Source: Zychaea mexicana
Taxonomy: Eukaryota > Mucoromycota > Mucoromycetes > Mucorales > Lichtheimiaceae
NCBI RefSeq assembly: GCF_025766255.1
Contig: NW_026516691.1
Location: 124,001 to 188,000, forward strand
Direction: 5' to 3'
Length of the DNA: 64,000 nucleotides
Shown piece by piece: positions 1 through 12,302 of the stretch. Made by a program: the position numbers and the translations under genes. How positions within the stretch are numbered: position 1 is the first letter of the stretch; each line of letters starts with the position of its first letter. A model generated the notes under the pieces. The model was not told the origin of the DNA. It searched no databases and saw only the letters and a list, made by a program, of their open reading frames with translations.

Positions 1-690
1 GAATAATGCTTTTATTCACAGGTTGGGAGTATGAGTTTAGTTGTTAAAACGTTGAAAGAAGTAATAGCATTAAATGGAAACTAACACACGGTCGAAACAA
101 TAGCGACTCCAATTAGCAGTGTTCTTATATTTTGAGCATAAGATACAGCAACTTCAAATCCTGGATGAAAACTCATTCTGATATGCATCAACATGCGCCA
201 CTGTTTTTGTATACTCTATGAGGATGCCCCAGCATAGTGGACCTTTTTTTCCCCATTTCAGCACCGGTAAGAGACACAAGAGGTCTAAGAAGCACACAGA
301 GAAAGAAGAGAAAAGGCTATAGTGTAGACCCTAGCCTAATTTCCATGTAACCGGCTACTGTGTGTAACTGTGACTAAGGCTGATATGAAAGTGCAAGAAC
401 AGCGATTCTTTGAATATCACCATTTATGGACACATCAACATATGCGTGATGCATGTGTGGTCATACAAGCAATAATTTCAAGTTGTCCACTTAACGACAA
501 CAATCATTTTAACTCTTCTCCTTAGTGTGGAAAATTTAAACATCACGCAAGATGGCACCATAGAATGATTAGCACACATCAAATATACAGTCAAAGTGCT
601 AACAACACCTGCATGTGCTAAAATAATTTCCGCGTGAAATTATTCTTGAACCGGACGAGCGGATCAATCTGCCACAAGAGAGATCCGATC
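1..690. other. Non-coding left edge
   Basis: No open frame or splice-linked set of exons could be supported here. The stretch is moderately AT-rich, without obvious tandem repeats. It is probably the promoter side of the kinase gene that follows, or the 3' flank of a gene outside the window. Confidence 0.5.
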
Positions 691-796
691 AAGAGTGATG
701 CAACACTCACGACAACCAATCCCACAAACTCCTCCTAGTATTTCACTCAGCTCTCTTTCATACTCTTTTTCAGCTCTGCTTTCTCTTCTATCTATT

Positions 797-2550
797 ATGC
801 GTCCGTTCCTAAACCACCTGAGTAGACGACAACCTCTGCGAACGCCCATAAGTTGCTATCACCAGCACCACCATCGACGACGCCTGTTTGCCTCGTGTCA
901 TTCACTGCTAAATAAGAATGACAGTAATATCAGCACAAACAGTGGCGAGACCCCAATACCACGCGCCGCGTCACTCGACTCGATAAAGTCAAACGCACCC
1001 TACCATTTCTACCAGACCAAGATTCTCGAAGAATATGTACGCCGGCCTGCCAATGCAAGTACTTTAAGGCAGTATATTTTCTACGGACGACAAATGACAA
1101 GCGATCGACTCATCACTGCGGCCAATTGGGTCCGGAACGAATTATTGACACGACTGGCACATCGTATACGGGATTTCCAACAATTGCCCTTCTTTGTGGG
1201 TATGAACCCGCATATCGAGTTTGTATACCGACTATACTGGGGAGCATTTGAAAAACTACGAAAACAACCGGCTATCAAAACATTGGACGATAACGAGGAC
1301 TTTTGCAAATGTTTGGAGGACTTGTTGGATGATGGCCAGTTGGTGGTGCCAAAACTCGCATTGGGCATAACAGAATGTGCACGGCATTATTCTGGCTCAC
1401 AAGATCTCGACCGGTTCATGAATCGAATGCTGCGGTCAAGGATATCGCGACGGATGTTGGCTGAACAGCATCTGGCGCTGACAGAGGCGCATGAGCACGG
1501 TTGGGATATGATGGGCGAGGGCGCCGATGGCTACGTGGGTATTATCTTTGTTCGATGCTCGGCAAGTGATCTGGTGTCACAGGCAACACGGTTGGTACGG
1601 CGCCATGCAGAAACGATCTATGCCAAGCCAGAAAACTCTAGTCGGACTCCACCGGCCATTCGAGTCAACATCCATCAGGACACCCAACAAGGCTTGCAAC
1701 AAGTAGAGGATTCAAAAAAGATTGTCTTTGCCTATGTAAGTTCACGGATATTACCGAGTAGAGTGAGAGTGTGTGCGTATTTGCATGTAATTATCATTGT
1801 TCTGTTTCCGTTACCAAGTGATTAATTGTATCTTCTTATTGACAGGTTCCAGAACATTTAGAGTATATTTTATTTGAATTGCTAAGCAACGCGGTTCGAT
1901 TTACCATGGCAGCATGGGAAAAACAACCAGAAAACCCTTATCCACCCGTCCAGCTTACTGTGAGTGCAAACGAAACAGATGTCTACTTTCGCGTAACAGA
2001 CCAAGGCAAAGGCATTGCGCCTGATGTTTACAAGCACTTGTGGTCGTATCAAGCACGCGCTCCCTCTGGCCAATTTCACCACTTCCATCAAGTCCAAAAA
2101 ATGCCTTCCAGTATAAGCGAACGTGCAACACAAGCAGCCGATCTTGGACAAACTCACCTTGGTATGGGCCTTACCATGAGTCGGATATTAGCCGAGTACT
2201 GGGGTGGCGAATTGCAGGTCATGACGATGGAAGGATTTGGCACCGACGCCTACGTGAGAATACCGCGATTAGGCACCAAGGCAGAGAATCTTGGATTCGA
2301 AGATCATCCGGCAGTGATTCCTACTGCAGTCCAACCCAATGGCGGTAGTGGTGGTAGAGACAATATTTTCAGTGAGAACACTTCTTCGCACAAAAAGAGA
2401 CGCGAATCTTCTGAACAGCAAGAGAAGCACCTGATCCAGCAACAGCCACTCAACTGGTACCATCCTTCAGTTATACAAAGGAATACGCCTGCAAGCAAGA
2501 ATAACGATGGAGGTGATGGATGGAGTAAAAGTTGCATGGTGCTAGAGTAA
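797..2550 (+). CDS. Mitochondrial PDK/BCKDK-family protein kinase
   Basis: Histidine-kinase-like serine kinase of the pyruvate / branched-chain 2-oxoacid dehydrogenase kinase family, which phosphorylates and inactivates the E1 subunit in the mitochondrial matrix. Two exons, 797-1735 and 1846-2550, joined in phase by a GTAAG...CAG intron; 547 aa. The first ~35 residues from this Met are rich in Arg, His and Ser without acidic residues, as in a mitochondrial presequence. An in-frame Met at 695 would add 34 residues, so the start is a choice. The N-terminal helical domain is followed by a GHKL ATPase: N-box ELLSNAVRFT right after the splice, G1 DQGKGI, and G2 GMGLTMSR. The C-terminus has a Ser/Gln/Gly-rich tail longer than usual. 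PDK versus BCKDK cannot be decided by eye. Confidence 0.88.
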
Positions 2551-2810
2551 TTATGTATCATACACAATAGACCCCCTTCATGTGACCATTCCCTTCTTTT
2601 CCATCAACACGTTTCACCTTTCCAATACCCTTTTCCTCGCTATCTCACTGCTTTGTACAGTCCCAAAGAAAAATGAGGGTAATCTCCTTTGCACACAAGT
2701 AAATAAGAAAACCCAAACATACACACAAAACTGAGAAACACATTGGGTTGATTTGGTTATTTTAGAGGGGGTTGAATGCCATCATCAACAAGCTTCTATG
2801 CCAAATTTAT

Positions 2811-3441
2811 TCAAGCCTTGACAGCATACTTGCGAAGAGGGAAGTGGTTCTCCTTCTTCTGCTGCTTCTCGGTCTTCAACTTGCGCTCGAAGGGGGTCAA
2901 AGCGCGGCGCATGGCACGGGTCTTCTTGACACGGAGGTCAATAGGGATGTACTTCTTCTTTTGGTAGAAGAGACGAAGCTGCTCGCGCTGGGTCTGGTTG
3001 ATGACGGTCAAAGTGCGGGCAATGTTCTTGCGGGCCAAACCACTAAAACAATGTGAATTATAATTAGTTTTCTGTTTATATTAAACATTCTAAATTTACC
3101 CACAGCTTTGCGAGCCTCTTTGCGCACCCCGCGCTTCGTTATTACAGAGCAACTTACATTTGGTGGAGCTTGGAAGCAGAGCCACCGGCAACCTTTTGGA
3201 CGCGAAGCGAGGCAAGTTCCTGCTTCTGCTCATCAAGGATCTTGAGAAGCTCGGCCTTGTTCTTGTTGCGAAGTTCGTATGCTTTGACGGCAACCTATTC
3301 AAAATCAAAGACACAAGGTTTAGTTTTCTCGAGGGTTTCTTATCTGTGAATGTGCACGAGAGACAACGATCAAGAGGATAAACTGAATTCAAGCCCTTTT
3401 CGTTCCCTTCCAACTGTTCAAATCGTTCCGTTTATCACCAT
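2811..3441 (-). CDS. RPL35: 60S ribosomal protein L35 (uL29)
   Basis: Component of the large ribosomal subunit near the polypeptide exit tunnel. Three exons are read on the minus strand: a start exon that is just ATG (3441-3439), 3294-3158, and 3042-2811, giving 123 aa, the normal family length. The protein contains [15 protein letters not shown], the core [25 protein letters not shown] and the C-terminal [10 protein letters not shown], all typical of uL29. The two internal joins are secure: the second restores KLHQIGLARKN. The ATG-only first exon is inferred because it gives [10 protein letters not shown], matching the family start; its donor would be GTGATA. The gene is divergent from the next gene. 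Confidence 0.88.
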
Positions 3442-3936
3442 GGCGAGTTATGCACTGGTTAGCGTCGTGAGTCGTTGGTACAATATACGAGGTCGCAGAA
3501 AAATGGCTGTCGCCCTTCCCTTTTAGAGAATTGGCCTAATGGTAAACGCATGGCGAAAATGTCAAAAGTAACTGGTCGAGAGGGCGTGTGCGAACAGGAA
3601 ATTTCTTTTGGTGGAAGCAAAATGTTGCATATCGATGGATGGATATACGGATGGATGGAACGGATGGATGGGCAAGGAATCGAGAATCCATTCATCCCCT
3701 TGATTATTATGTCTCTCATGGTCTTCTAGGCTTACCATTTCGTGAAAAGAGGAAGTTCATCATAGTCGCCTTGCGGGCAATATGATACCCACCGCGCGAG
3801 CCGGGTCGGAGTGACGAGCATTTCCTTTTTTGATAGGCAGCCGCTCTTTTCCGTTTGACACACGCATTTTCGTTTCGTGCGCTGCGCATTCTTTTGACAA
3901 CCTTTTTCTTCTTATTCATAGACTCTGCTTGATACC
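3442..3936. promoter_or_regulatory. Divergent intergenic region
   Basis: A 495-bp gap between the RPL35 start codon (minus) and the start proposed for the next gene (plus). It presumably holds both promoters. It includes an imperfect ATGGATGG/ATCGATGG-rich patch at about 3630-3670. No motif could be assigned with confidence. Confidence 0.4.
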
Positions 3937-6127
3937 ATGACGATAGGTACTCAAACGGTAAGTAACTCAGAAAGTCGTCCTTGTAGATTTGTACGCTTTT
4001 TAGTTTGTTGGAACTGAATTTGTTTGAATAAAAAACGATCCAGGATCCCGTCCTTAAGCGCAACACAGGGCGCAAAGGACCAGTATCGTTCCTAACGCAC
4101 ATTTGCGAGTTGGAAAAACGACAATATTTCAGCGTTGCCAGCAGTTACAGAACTGGCTCTTGTCGGCCATTTGAAAAGCAAAAAGAAAACCATTACACTC
4201 CAATTAATGGTGAAGTGGAGTATATGATCACAAACAGCCTTGACGCGGGTCATTGTAAGTATGCTGGCAAGTCATAAAAAAGAACAAATGTATATGATAA
4301 ACTGATATGATACTAGACGAAGGTGCACTCAAAACTATCGAGGAAGCGATCATAGCCAAACGGCGATGCACACGGTAAGACCATACACATACCCACAGGG
4401 GGCGCTTGCGCGTTTTTTGGCGTTTTTTTTTTTAAAAAAAACCGTGAAATTAACATATTTGGCATATGTATAGGCTCGTGATCTCCTATTTATTTGATCT
4501 TATTCTTCGACCAGGTCAAGCATATGAACGCTTATCCCCACAAGAGGTTCTTTCAATGTCACGAAAGGCTCATCACATGCTTCTAATGATACTCGAAACG
4601 TTTGGCACAAGCGCGTTTGCCGATATATGGGAACTGTTCCAAGACAATAAGCGGCCATCGCGAAGAATGCGTAAACGTACGTATCGGATAGCCATGAATC
4701 ATGACGATAACGAAGATGAAGAGGGGGAAGTATACGTGAGCGCTCTCACCGAATTCGATACGTTCCAAGAGTTCTTTGCTTGTTGTGTGGAATACACCGA
4801 TGATTTCAATGTTTCCAAAAAGCAAGTGAATGTCAAACGAGGACCTTCGATGCGTGCTCCTGCTGCACATCTAGTAAGATACAAATGGAGGATACCAGCA
4901 GAAAGAAGTAGACATATGTTTTTGTAACATGTCTATTAAAAACGCTTTGGGTATTGGATTTTTTTATTTTGCAATAGCGAAGAAAGCTGGTTCTTGATGT
5001 GCTTTTATCGTTGTTGGAAGAAGATTTATATCAAACTGAAGGTAATGAGAGGAACATAGATATAAGAGAAGGAAATAACGGAGATTGGAGCTTACTGTAT
5101 ATGTGCTGCGCAATGATGGTGTTGATAAACGAGTGTCTGTTTTGTATGTTACATCTTAGGCGATCCATCACTGCTGGAAAGCTGTGTACTTGTCAAGTTA
5201 GTCAACAGCGGCCGGGATCTGCAACGCTGGTTGGACGTTATTTTCAGTTCATTGGGTGCAGATCTGGATCAGGCGACCCAATCGAATTCGCCATCAACAC
5301 GGCAAAATACCGTTTGTGCAGAATTTGGAGCGAGGATGCTAAACATGGTATGTAACAAACAATGGGCCTACAGTAGTCATTTTTACTGCAAATAAATAAA
5401 AGAGAATGTTAACTGTTTAATATCACCGTGTCATTTGGAATATCAAACATAGCTCGTGGCTGCCTCCTATTGCGAAAGCGCGTTCGATCTCAAAGACCTA
5501 GAAGAAAGATCGTGCAGAAGACTGGCTCAATTGGGCATAGAAGGCTGTAGCAACATGATGCAGGTTAGTGTTTGCACTGAGTATGGTATCGGTGAAACGG
5601 ACGTTGACGATGTTCCTGTGGATTATTAGATGATCAGATTCAACACTTTCAAGTTTACGATCCTTGATAAAGTCATTTCGGACGCCGACCGGGTCAATGT
5701 GCAGCAGCAATGCAAGTCTATGCGCAAGCAAAAGGCGTCTCCCAATTTTATGGATAAATTTATAAAGTTCGACTTAAAGACGCAGCCCAACCAACTTGTT
5801 TGCATGGAGGACGTATATCGTCATGTACAGATCCTGACGTGGAAATATATCTTGGGCATCAACTTACGCCAAGTTCATCAAAATCAACGCAATAGTCACA
5901 ACGATGGGAACGCCATGGATACTAGTACTTCGGTTGGTGCTGTTACGAATGCTATGCTGCTGGATGAAACACCGACACTTACACACACAACGATCAGTGC
6001 TTGGAAAAGACATATTGACGACATGATCCGGGATGCCGAAGCACAGAGCATAATTCCAGAGTTGGAGGATGAAATGAAGCGAAAAATACACTGGACAGTA
6101 TCTCTTGTAGAGAATATAATGGTATAG
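3937..6127 (+). CDS. Conserved-looking hypothetical protein, eight exons
   Basis: I do not recognise this protein. Eight exons join in frame: 3937-3957, 4044-4254, 4317-4374, 4474-4873, 4978-5041, 5160-5347, 5453-5563 and 5630-6127, giving 516 aa. All introns are GT..AG and all phases agree, which is good evidence for a real gene. The sequence is mostly helical, with a short acidic patch (DDNEDEEGE, around residue 175). There is no signal peptide, membrane segment or catalytic motif that I can see. The start in the 21-nt first exon (MTIGTQT) is the least certain part. It lies head-to-head with RPL35. A role as a scaffold or complex subunit would be a guess. Confidence 0.65.
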
Positions 6128-6299
6128 AGATATTCACATACACATATGCAATTACACACACACTCACATATATAGATCAAAAATACCTGCATTGACCCTT
6201 TCATTTTCTTGTACATATCCACATTAATTTAAACCCGTAATCACGTTCTCGGCATGATGATATACGTCACAAATTGTTGCTATTCGCTATAAGCAGTTT

Positions 6300-7034
6300 A
6301 ATTTTAAGCTCATACATATAATGTTTGGTAGCTTCCTCTTCCGCTCTCGCTCAGAACCACCAGAATAAATGTCCCTTGAAAAGAGTGCATCCCTTAGCGC
6401 ATCAATTCATGCGCCCAGCCTGGCGAGCCCAGGATGACATGGGCGCATATCGTCCAAAACAAGCGTGCTTCGCTCATGCACCACGTCGACGCCACAGCAC
6501 CCACCATTGACGACGATGGTTGGACCGTTCTGCAATCACAAGTATGGCACAACGGGCGCTTTACGACTGTGTATTTTTCGATATATCAACCCGTCCGGAA
6601 TCCCTGCATACGCTTCTACAACTCGCAGCCTCTCAATTTCCAAAAAGAAAATACAGGTGCCTTTACTTCAACGAGATGGATCTCGCCGAGTCTTACTCGA
6701 AGTGCGTTTTGATCTCGACATGCCCTTGCAGCGGGCGTTAAATTTAGTTGTGCATCTTACAGAAATACCTGGAGACGATGACGGCGAAGAAGAAGAAAAG
6801 AAGGAGGCAGACCAAGCCAGTGAGTCGAACGAACACGGCGACAGCGGCGTCAAAAACGTGCCGCGTATATATGAATACACGTACAATTGTCGCAGAAAAC
6901 AATTAGCGCCGATCCAGCCTAGCAAAGAAAGAAGAGGGAAAACAAGCACAAGCGAAGCAAGCAAGAAAACAAAAGGCGTTAGCTGGAGACAGCTTGATCG
7001 TTCCGTTTTCTTCAGCTTTAATTTATATCGTTAA
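6300..7034 (+). pseudogene. Degenerate coding relic, possible retroelement ORF1/gag fragment
   Basis: Protein-like sequence continues across three reading frames. About 6434-6545 reads IDDDGWTVLQSQVW, 6541-6712 reads ALYDCVFFDIS then KRKYRCLYFNEMDLAES, and 6640-6870 reads VRFDLDMPLQRALNL followed by an acidic run. The frame changes lack convincing introns, so this looks like a decayed gene with at least two frameshifts. The arrangement recalls ORF1-like proteins of Mucoromycota retroelements, but that is from impression only. No reverse transcriptase is present nearby. Confidence 0.35.
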
Positions 7035-7379
7035 AACACTTTTCTACTTGTATATATATATAAGTAAAGCCTTTACCAACCCTTTCATGAATCCTTTTGA
7101 CGTGACGCTGTAATGATGAAATGAAAGAATACAGTTACAGTATTCCCCGTGAAACTGATCAACTTTGAGGTGGTTTTTGTGTGTGTGCGTTTGTGGAGAA
7201 TTGACAATCTTGAACTCGCTTCTTATTATCAACAGATCATCATTGATATCATTGAGTGACCTGAAGCGTCTCACACACCGGTTTACACAGAATCATTGCT
7301 CATTGACTGATGATACATAACCCTTTGAATATACCAAACAGGGTACAGCCTCAACGAAATAATTGACTGTCAAAGTGTG

Positions 7380-9190
7380 TAGACTGAACATCGATCTATC
7401 CCTTTCCGTTGTAGAATTTCGCAGCAGCTATTACAATAATCCGTTTCCCACATCAAGACCTTGCAGCATCTGGGGCTGTGCGCGACATCAACATCTATTT
7501 ACAGCACGCTGGTAAATTGACGTATCACCGTCGTAACATGCTTACTGCCAAGGCTTCAACGCTAAGGACGCGCCCAACATTGAGACGGTAGCTGCTTCAA
7601 TTCGACAGCTTAATATCGATTTTCCCGGCTTTTGTACGGTCACCACTGGATATCCCTCCCGATACGTTCTGCATTCCTTTTGCGTATCCTTTCATTCAAC
7701 AGCATATTGGCTGCACCTTCCAACCGATTCTTACGGATGTCACATACTCTTGCATTGGTGACGGTTGCTACATGTGCAATTCTGTCATTTTCTACAAAAA
7801 GTTGCAAAGGTATGTCCCAGTTTTTCAAGCAACTCTTGGTGGTTTGAGTACAGAAAGTTTTGTCTCGTACTTCAATACAATGTTCAAGGTGCTGGATAAT
7901 AAGAAGAATGACGCTGATGAACCATCCATGTGTGGATTAATAATTAACTTTTTCCCAAGCCCAGAGAGCTTGTTTTTATTTTCTATCGCTTCATACAACA
8001 CTTTTTCCTGGTGTCAAAAGTGGTGAGGCATTTTTAAAGGGTTGCTACTTTCATCGGAAACAGTCGGTTAAACGTATCCAGAAACTGGGTGAAATTATTC
8101 TGGTGGAACTATGAGATTCGACATGGTTACTGGTGATATGAAACGAGAATTCCCGCGCACTGCGAATTGGATCCAAAATGATGATGCTGAAGAACTGCTA
8201 CGAAATGTTACAAGAACGACATATGCCATAGAGCCCCTTCCATCGCTACATTTAACGTTTTGTCCAGCAATTCGAACCAGATTTTTCTGCGTTACCACAA
8301 CTTTTTAATTACTTGCGCAACGAAGAGAGTAATCTACTGCATGTTCTTGCTGGTAAGAACATACGTAATAAGACCTCCTCGCCGTCGTAAGTTTCATTCT
8401 AGGAAGGGTGCGCTGAAATGACCTTTAGTGATCGTCCAGCTTAATTCATTCTCTAAAATCTACCTGCAGCTCACGCAAAACATTAAAAAAAAGGTTGAAT
8501 GATGGTCGTCCTCCAGAGAAACTACAGCAATTGCCTAGTAAAAAGTCCATTACTAAAACCATCAAGTACAGCTCAGAGAATCCTTTGACCGAAAATAAAT
8601 CAAACAAAAGAGCAAGAGAAGGAACTGACAGTACTTCACTAGGTAAAAAGGAGCTGTTTCTTGTGTGAAACTGTAATAAGTAATTGAGGTGATATAAAAA
8701 ACATGTAGATTCTTTGACCATACCTAAAACTAGGAAGGATTAAAAAAAATGACGATAGTCGAAAAGAAGAAGCAGCAGCCAAGGCTCGAGAAGAACGTGG
8801 CAAAAAATATAAGAAGCAGGTTAATATCGAGCGAAGAAATTCACAATGGACAACGTGAAGTACGTAAATTACAAGGGAATGTATGATAGATTCTAACATA
8901 GCGTGTATACTTGTTATTATAGCAATCAGCCTCATTTGACTTTACGAAATGAGTATCCGATCACTATTGTCCTCAACGCCGATAACGCTTGCTTCATCGA
9001 TAACCTTCTGCAAATATTGTTAAGCGTGATTATGCCAAATATTTGTGAACCTGCTAGAATCGGCAACGATGAAAGAGCACGGTTACTCTCAAGACTGTGT
9101 CGAAACATAAGGACTTTACCATACATGCCTTGCCGTTCCGCCAGTTTGCATAGAATCACGGTGCATCCTTTGATGTTTACGAAATAGGAG
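7380..9190 (+). pseudogene. Degenerate MULE-type transposase
   Basis: Transposase of the Mutator-like (MULE) DDE superfamily, broken. The recognisable core is at 7772-8030: LQRYVPVFQATLGGLSTESF, then MCGLIINF at the second acidic position. After a +1 frameshift near 8010 it continues as FPGVKSGEAFLKGCYFHRKQ, ending in a stop near 8110; GCYFH is typical of the region after the catalytic core. Further frames (8480-8640, basic Lys-rich; 8930-9187) look like the C-terminal part. The last contains DNACFIDNLLQ, a pattern seen around the catalytic Cys of papain-fold proteases, but that domain is speculative. No terminal inverted repeats were identified. Multiple frameshifts make it non-functional. 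Confidence 0.6.
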
Positions 9191-10805
9191 CATTAGTGCT
9201 ACAATGTTTCCTTAGGGTCAATGTTACTTTGAGTTCGCATTTACGATTCAAGACACGGCTCAGGGCTAACAAGTAGCTACAACCAACGATGATAGCGCCA
9301 AAATATGGATTCGCGAGACCTGAGTTGATGCAAAGAAAACCCGCAAGTACTCATCTCTTAGTCCACCTGACTGACAAAGAGTATGAGTAAGATGACGTTG
9401 AAAACTACCGCACAACTGGCTCTAGCAAACTGCTGCAGCAAAAGGCTATAAACGCCAAGGTCGAAAGCAAAACCTCTTCCTTCGTAACATTGTCAGTTCA
9501 TCGTCGTTCATGATTGGCAATTAGGCGAAGATAACGAGTGACCAGATCGGTAAAGTAGAATATCTGGCAACGACCCTTAAGTCTTAGAACCCCTCCAAAA
9601 AAACGAAAAATAAGTATCCACTACTTTTTCTTTCCCGCTTTCCCTCCATATAATACCTCTCTTTCTTTTCTGTTTGCTTCAATGCCCTGCCTCTTTGCTC
9701 TTAAATGTTTACAATCCTATTTTCTTACTCTGCAGTTAAGTTTAATTATGTATAAGGTACTATATGCTAACAATCAATAAAATACTTGCTTAGAAAAAGT
9801 GGATCATGCATTAGTTGAACCACGATGATGGCGGTTATACAGAGTCAAAGTAGGGTACAACAATGTAGCTATCTGTATGATTTACTCAAACGAGGCACAG
9901 AATAGATAAAAAGTACGTAAAATTTTATACAGTGTCAGAACCGATTTGCCTATTTGAGTGGCGAAGTATGCAAATTCTTGGAGGCTTGAGTACATAAAAA
10001 TCGAAAGAAAGAAGGTGAACTACGTAAAAATTTGCATAACCCCTTTGTTTCTCTCATATATTAGAAATATCTTTACGTTTGTCTTCTGCTGGCTACTACA
10101 AAAATTAATGATACCATACACACAGATGCTATAGTTCCGTCAAAATAGAAACAATGAGCACTTATCGGTTGCGCTCACCTTCACCAAGATTTGATTAAAA
10201 TAAAAATCGTTCATAACTATAGGTACTATATAAGTTAATACATTTCCCTCAATTGCACTGATCTCATTGTTGAGTGTGAGTGCATAGTATATACTAAAAT
10301 TTGTAGAGGAAGCACAATGATACATTATTATGTACTATACAATGAAGCTACATGGATTCATTTATACCATGCGCGAAACCAACTGTTGTCGTCCCGCCTA
10401 ATAAGAAATTGTGATTTGGCGCCTTTATTTTTGCCCTTGAATGACTAATGACCAGTAAATGCATGTACTTTTAAATGGGCATAACGGGGCAAAAACATGA
10501 AGAGAAAAAGAATATCGATCGAGCTCTTTCCGTAACCATTTCCCCGTCACCGTCCATTGTTTTGGGGGGGAAAAGTATATATATACGGATATCCGTACCC
10601 ATCTTTCCAATTCAAATTTTACTTTCACAAAACCACAGCGCAATACACAAAAACCCTTTACAAGAAATTTTTCTATTAGGCAAGTAGTTATTAAAAAGAT
10701 AAAGGATGCACTTTGCAAGTCGGGCTGTTACAGTGATTTTTAACAGACGCTCGCTTAATAAGCTCTAATTCAAATGTGTTATGTGTATTAGAATCACAAC
10801 GATAA
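9191..10805. other. AT-rich non-coding stretch
   Basis: No coding segment could be supported over 1.6 kb. The sequence is AT-rich with scattered homopolymers. It follows the decayed transposase and may include its unrecognisable 3' end. Confidence 0.5.
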
Positions 10806-12302
10806 ATGGATAAAGACAACATCGCTCGTCACAACCGAGAAAAAGGCCAGTCGTCTTCTCGCAAACGCTCTCGCGTAGAAGAAGTAGAAACCCTAGGTAA
10901 CACTGCAAATCAATCACATCACAACAGAAGCAACAACGTTACTGGCGAACAGCAACGCAGATTGATGGGCATGACAGCGCCCTCTCTTGATGATCACAGG
11001 TTGCCCCATCGCAGGCGTAGGGATACTAGAGTAGGCAACAGCAGCAGTAGCGCTAGTAGTGGTTAGTGGTAGCAGTTTGACTATCAGTCTTCACAATGAT
11101 AATAGTTGTAATAAGACAGGAGTACATCTTTTCTCACATACTCACAATCGGATAGAAAATCAGCGACGTCTCGCCCCTGCGATCCAGTACGGCAATTATA
11201 CTGTCAATGATGACACTGGCAATACCGAAACTTCCACCACAGAGAACCTGGACGTTGTTGTTAGAGACGAGCGTCCGTCCAGCACTGATGGAGTAAATAA
11301 TCAATTGACTGCTGGTACGATGGAGGCAACCGGATCTACTACGACGCAGGAAAATCAGTCTGATGACACCCCACAACTAGATGGCAATCAGCCAGTTGCC
11401 ACGGTAAATTCCCAACAGCCGTCGCTGAACGATGTGCAAGATGAAGAGTCTCGTATCGTCCGCATTTTAAATGAAAGTGATCCTGATGATATCCACGATC
11501 ATGCTAGTACGAATGAAAGCGTACCAGAACAAAGCGGTGAAGTAGATGCTTACGAGATTGTTGAGACTCCTGCTGAAGACGATGAAGCAGCCGATGACCA
11601 AGATCAGCCTAACAATGGCACACCAGAACAAACCAGTCAACAAGAAGTACCACATCCCGCACCATCCCCTCCACAAATGTATTCACAACTACCACTACCA
11701 GCTAGTCATTTGCACAATCATCCCCATCCCCATCCCCGTTATTATCGCATTGCGTATCAAGCTGCGTTCAACGAAAATCCTCAGGAAGCTGAGTGGCAGA
11801 CATTGAGTACTACAGACGTTTCTTTGCAAGATCATCAGGAGCATGGCTACCCAGATAATTTAATCCACAGCTGTAGTGCTTGCCTCAGTGAACATCTACG
11901 ACGAATAGAGCACGTCCTACGCATTCTCGGCGAAATGCTTTTTGTAAGGTATGTAAACATGGGCTACACCATGCCACTCTTTCTGTTGCACGTTGATGAT
12001 GTTGGCAGTAGTGCTAGTAGTAGATTTGTTTGCTTATTAACACAACACCTGTAGTAGCTATGAGTTCGGACCACACTAGCCCGGAGCCATTGCCGTTAAA
12101 CTGCAGGATCGGGGTGCTCTCCAGTCTCTAAAGATTATTTCCTTACTTTCCGGACCAGTCTCTCTTTCTTTTTCCCGTGTCTTCTTTTCTACAATTATGT
12201 GGATGATTTCTTTTTTAATCTAGCAATAAAGCTAAGATGGTGGCTGCAGCTGCTTTACTAAAGTCTGATTTTGCTGTTGGCGAGTGTTGGGCTTTGCGCT
12301 AA
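10806..12302 (+). CDS. Low-complexity acidic hypothetical protein
   Basis: Unrecognised. Frame one (from 10806) and frame two (about 11062-11948) look like one protein rich in Ser, Asn, Gln, Asp and Glu. A 43-nt intron 11017-11059 (GTAGGG...TAG) would join them; it is short, so a real frameshift or assembly error is the alternative. A GTATGT donor at 11949 and an acceptor ending 12223 join to a last exon 12224-12302, giving about 392 aa ending SDFAVGECWALR. Without that splice the frame runs to 12054. The N-terminus has a basic RKRSR patch (possible nuclear signal) and the middle is acidic. The only ordered part is the C-terminal CSACLSEHLRRIEHVLRILG helix. Confidence 0.5.

Noticed and set aside
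3716..4102. 128-codon minus-strand frame
   Set aside because: It overlaps the first two exons and the promoter of the eight-exon gene, is low-complexity and Lys/Arg-rich, and has no family resemblance.
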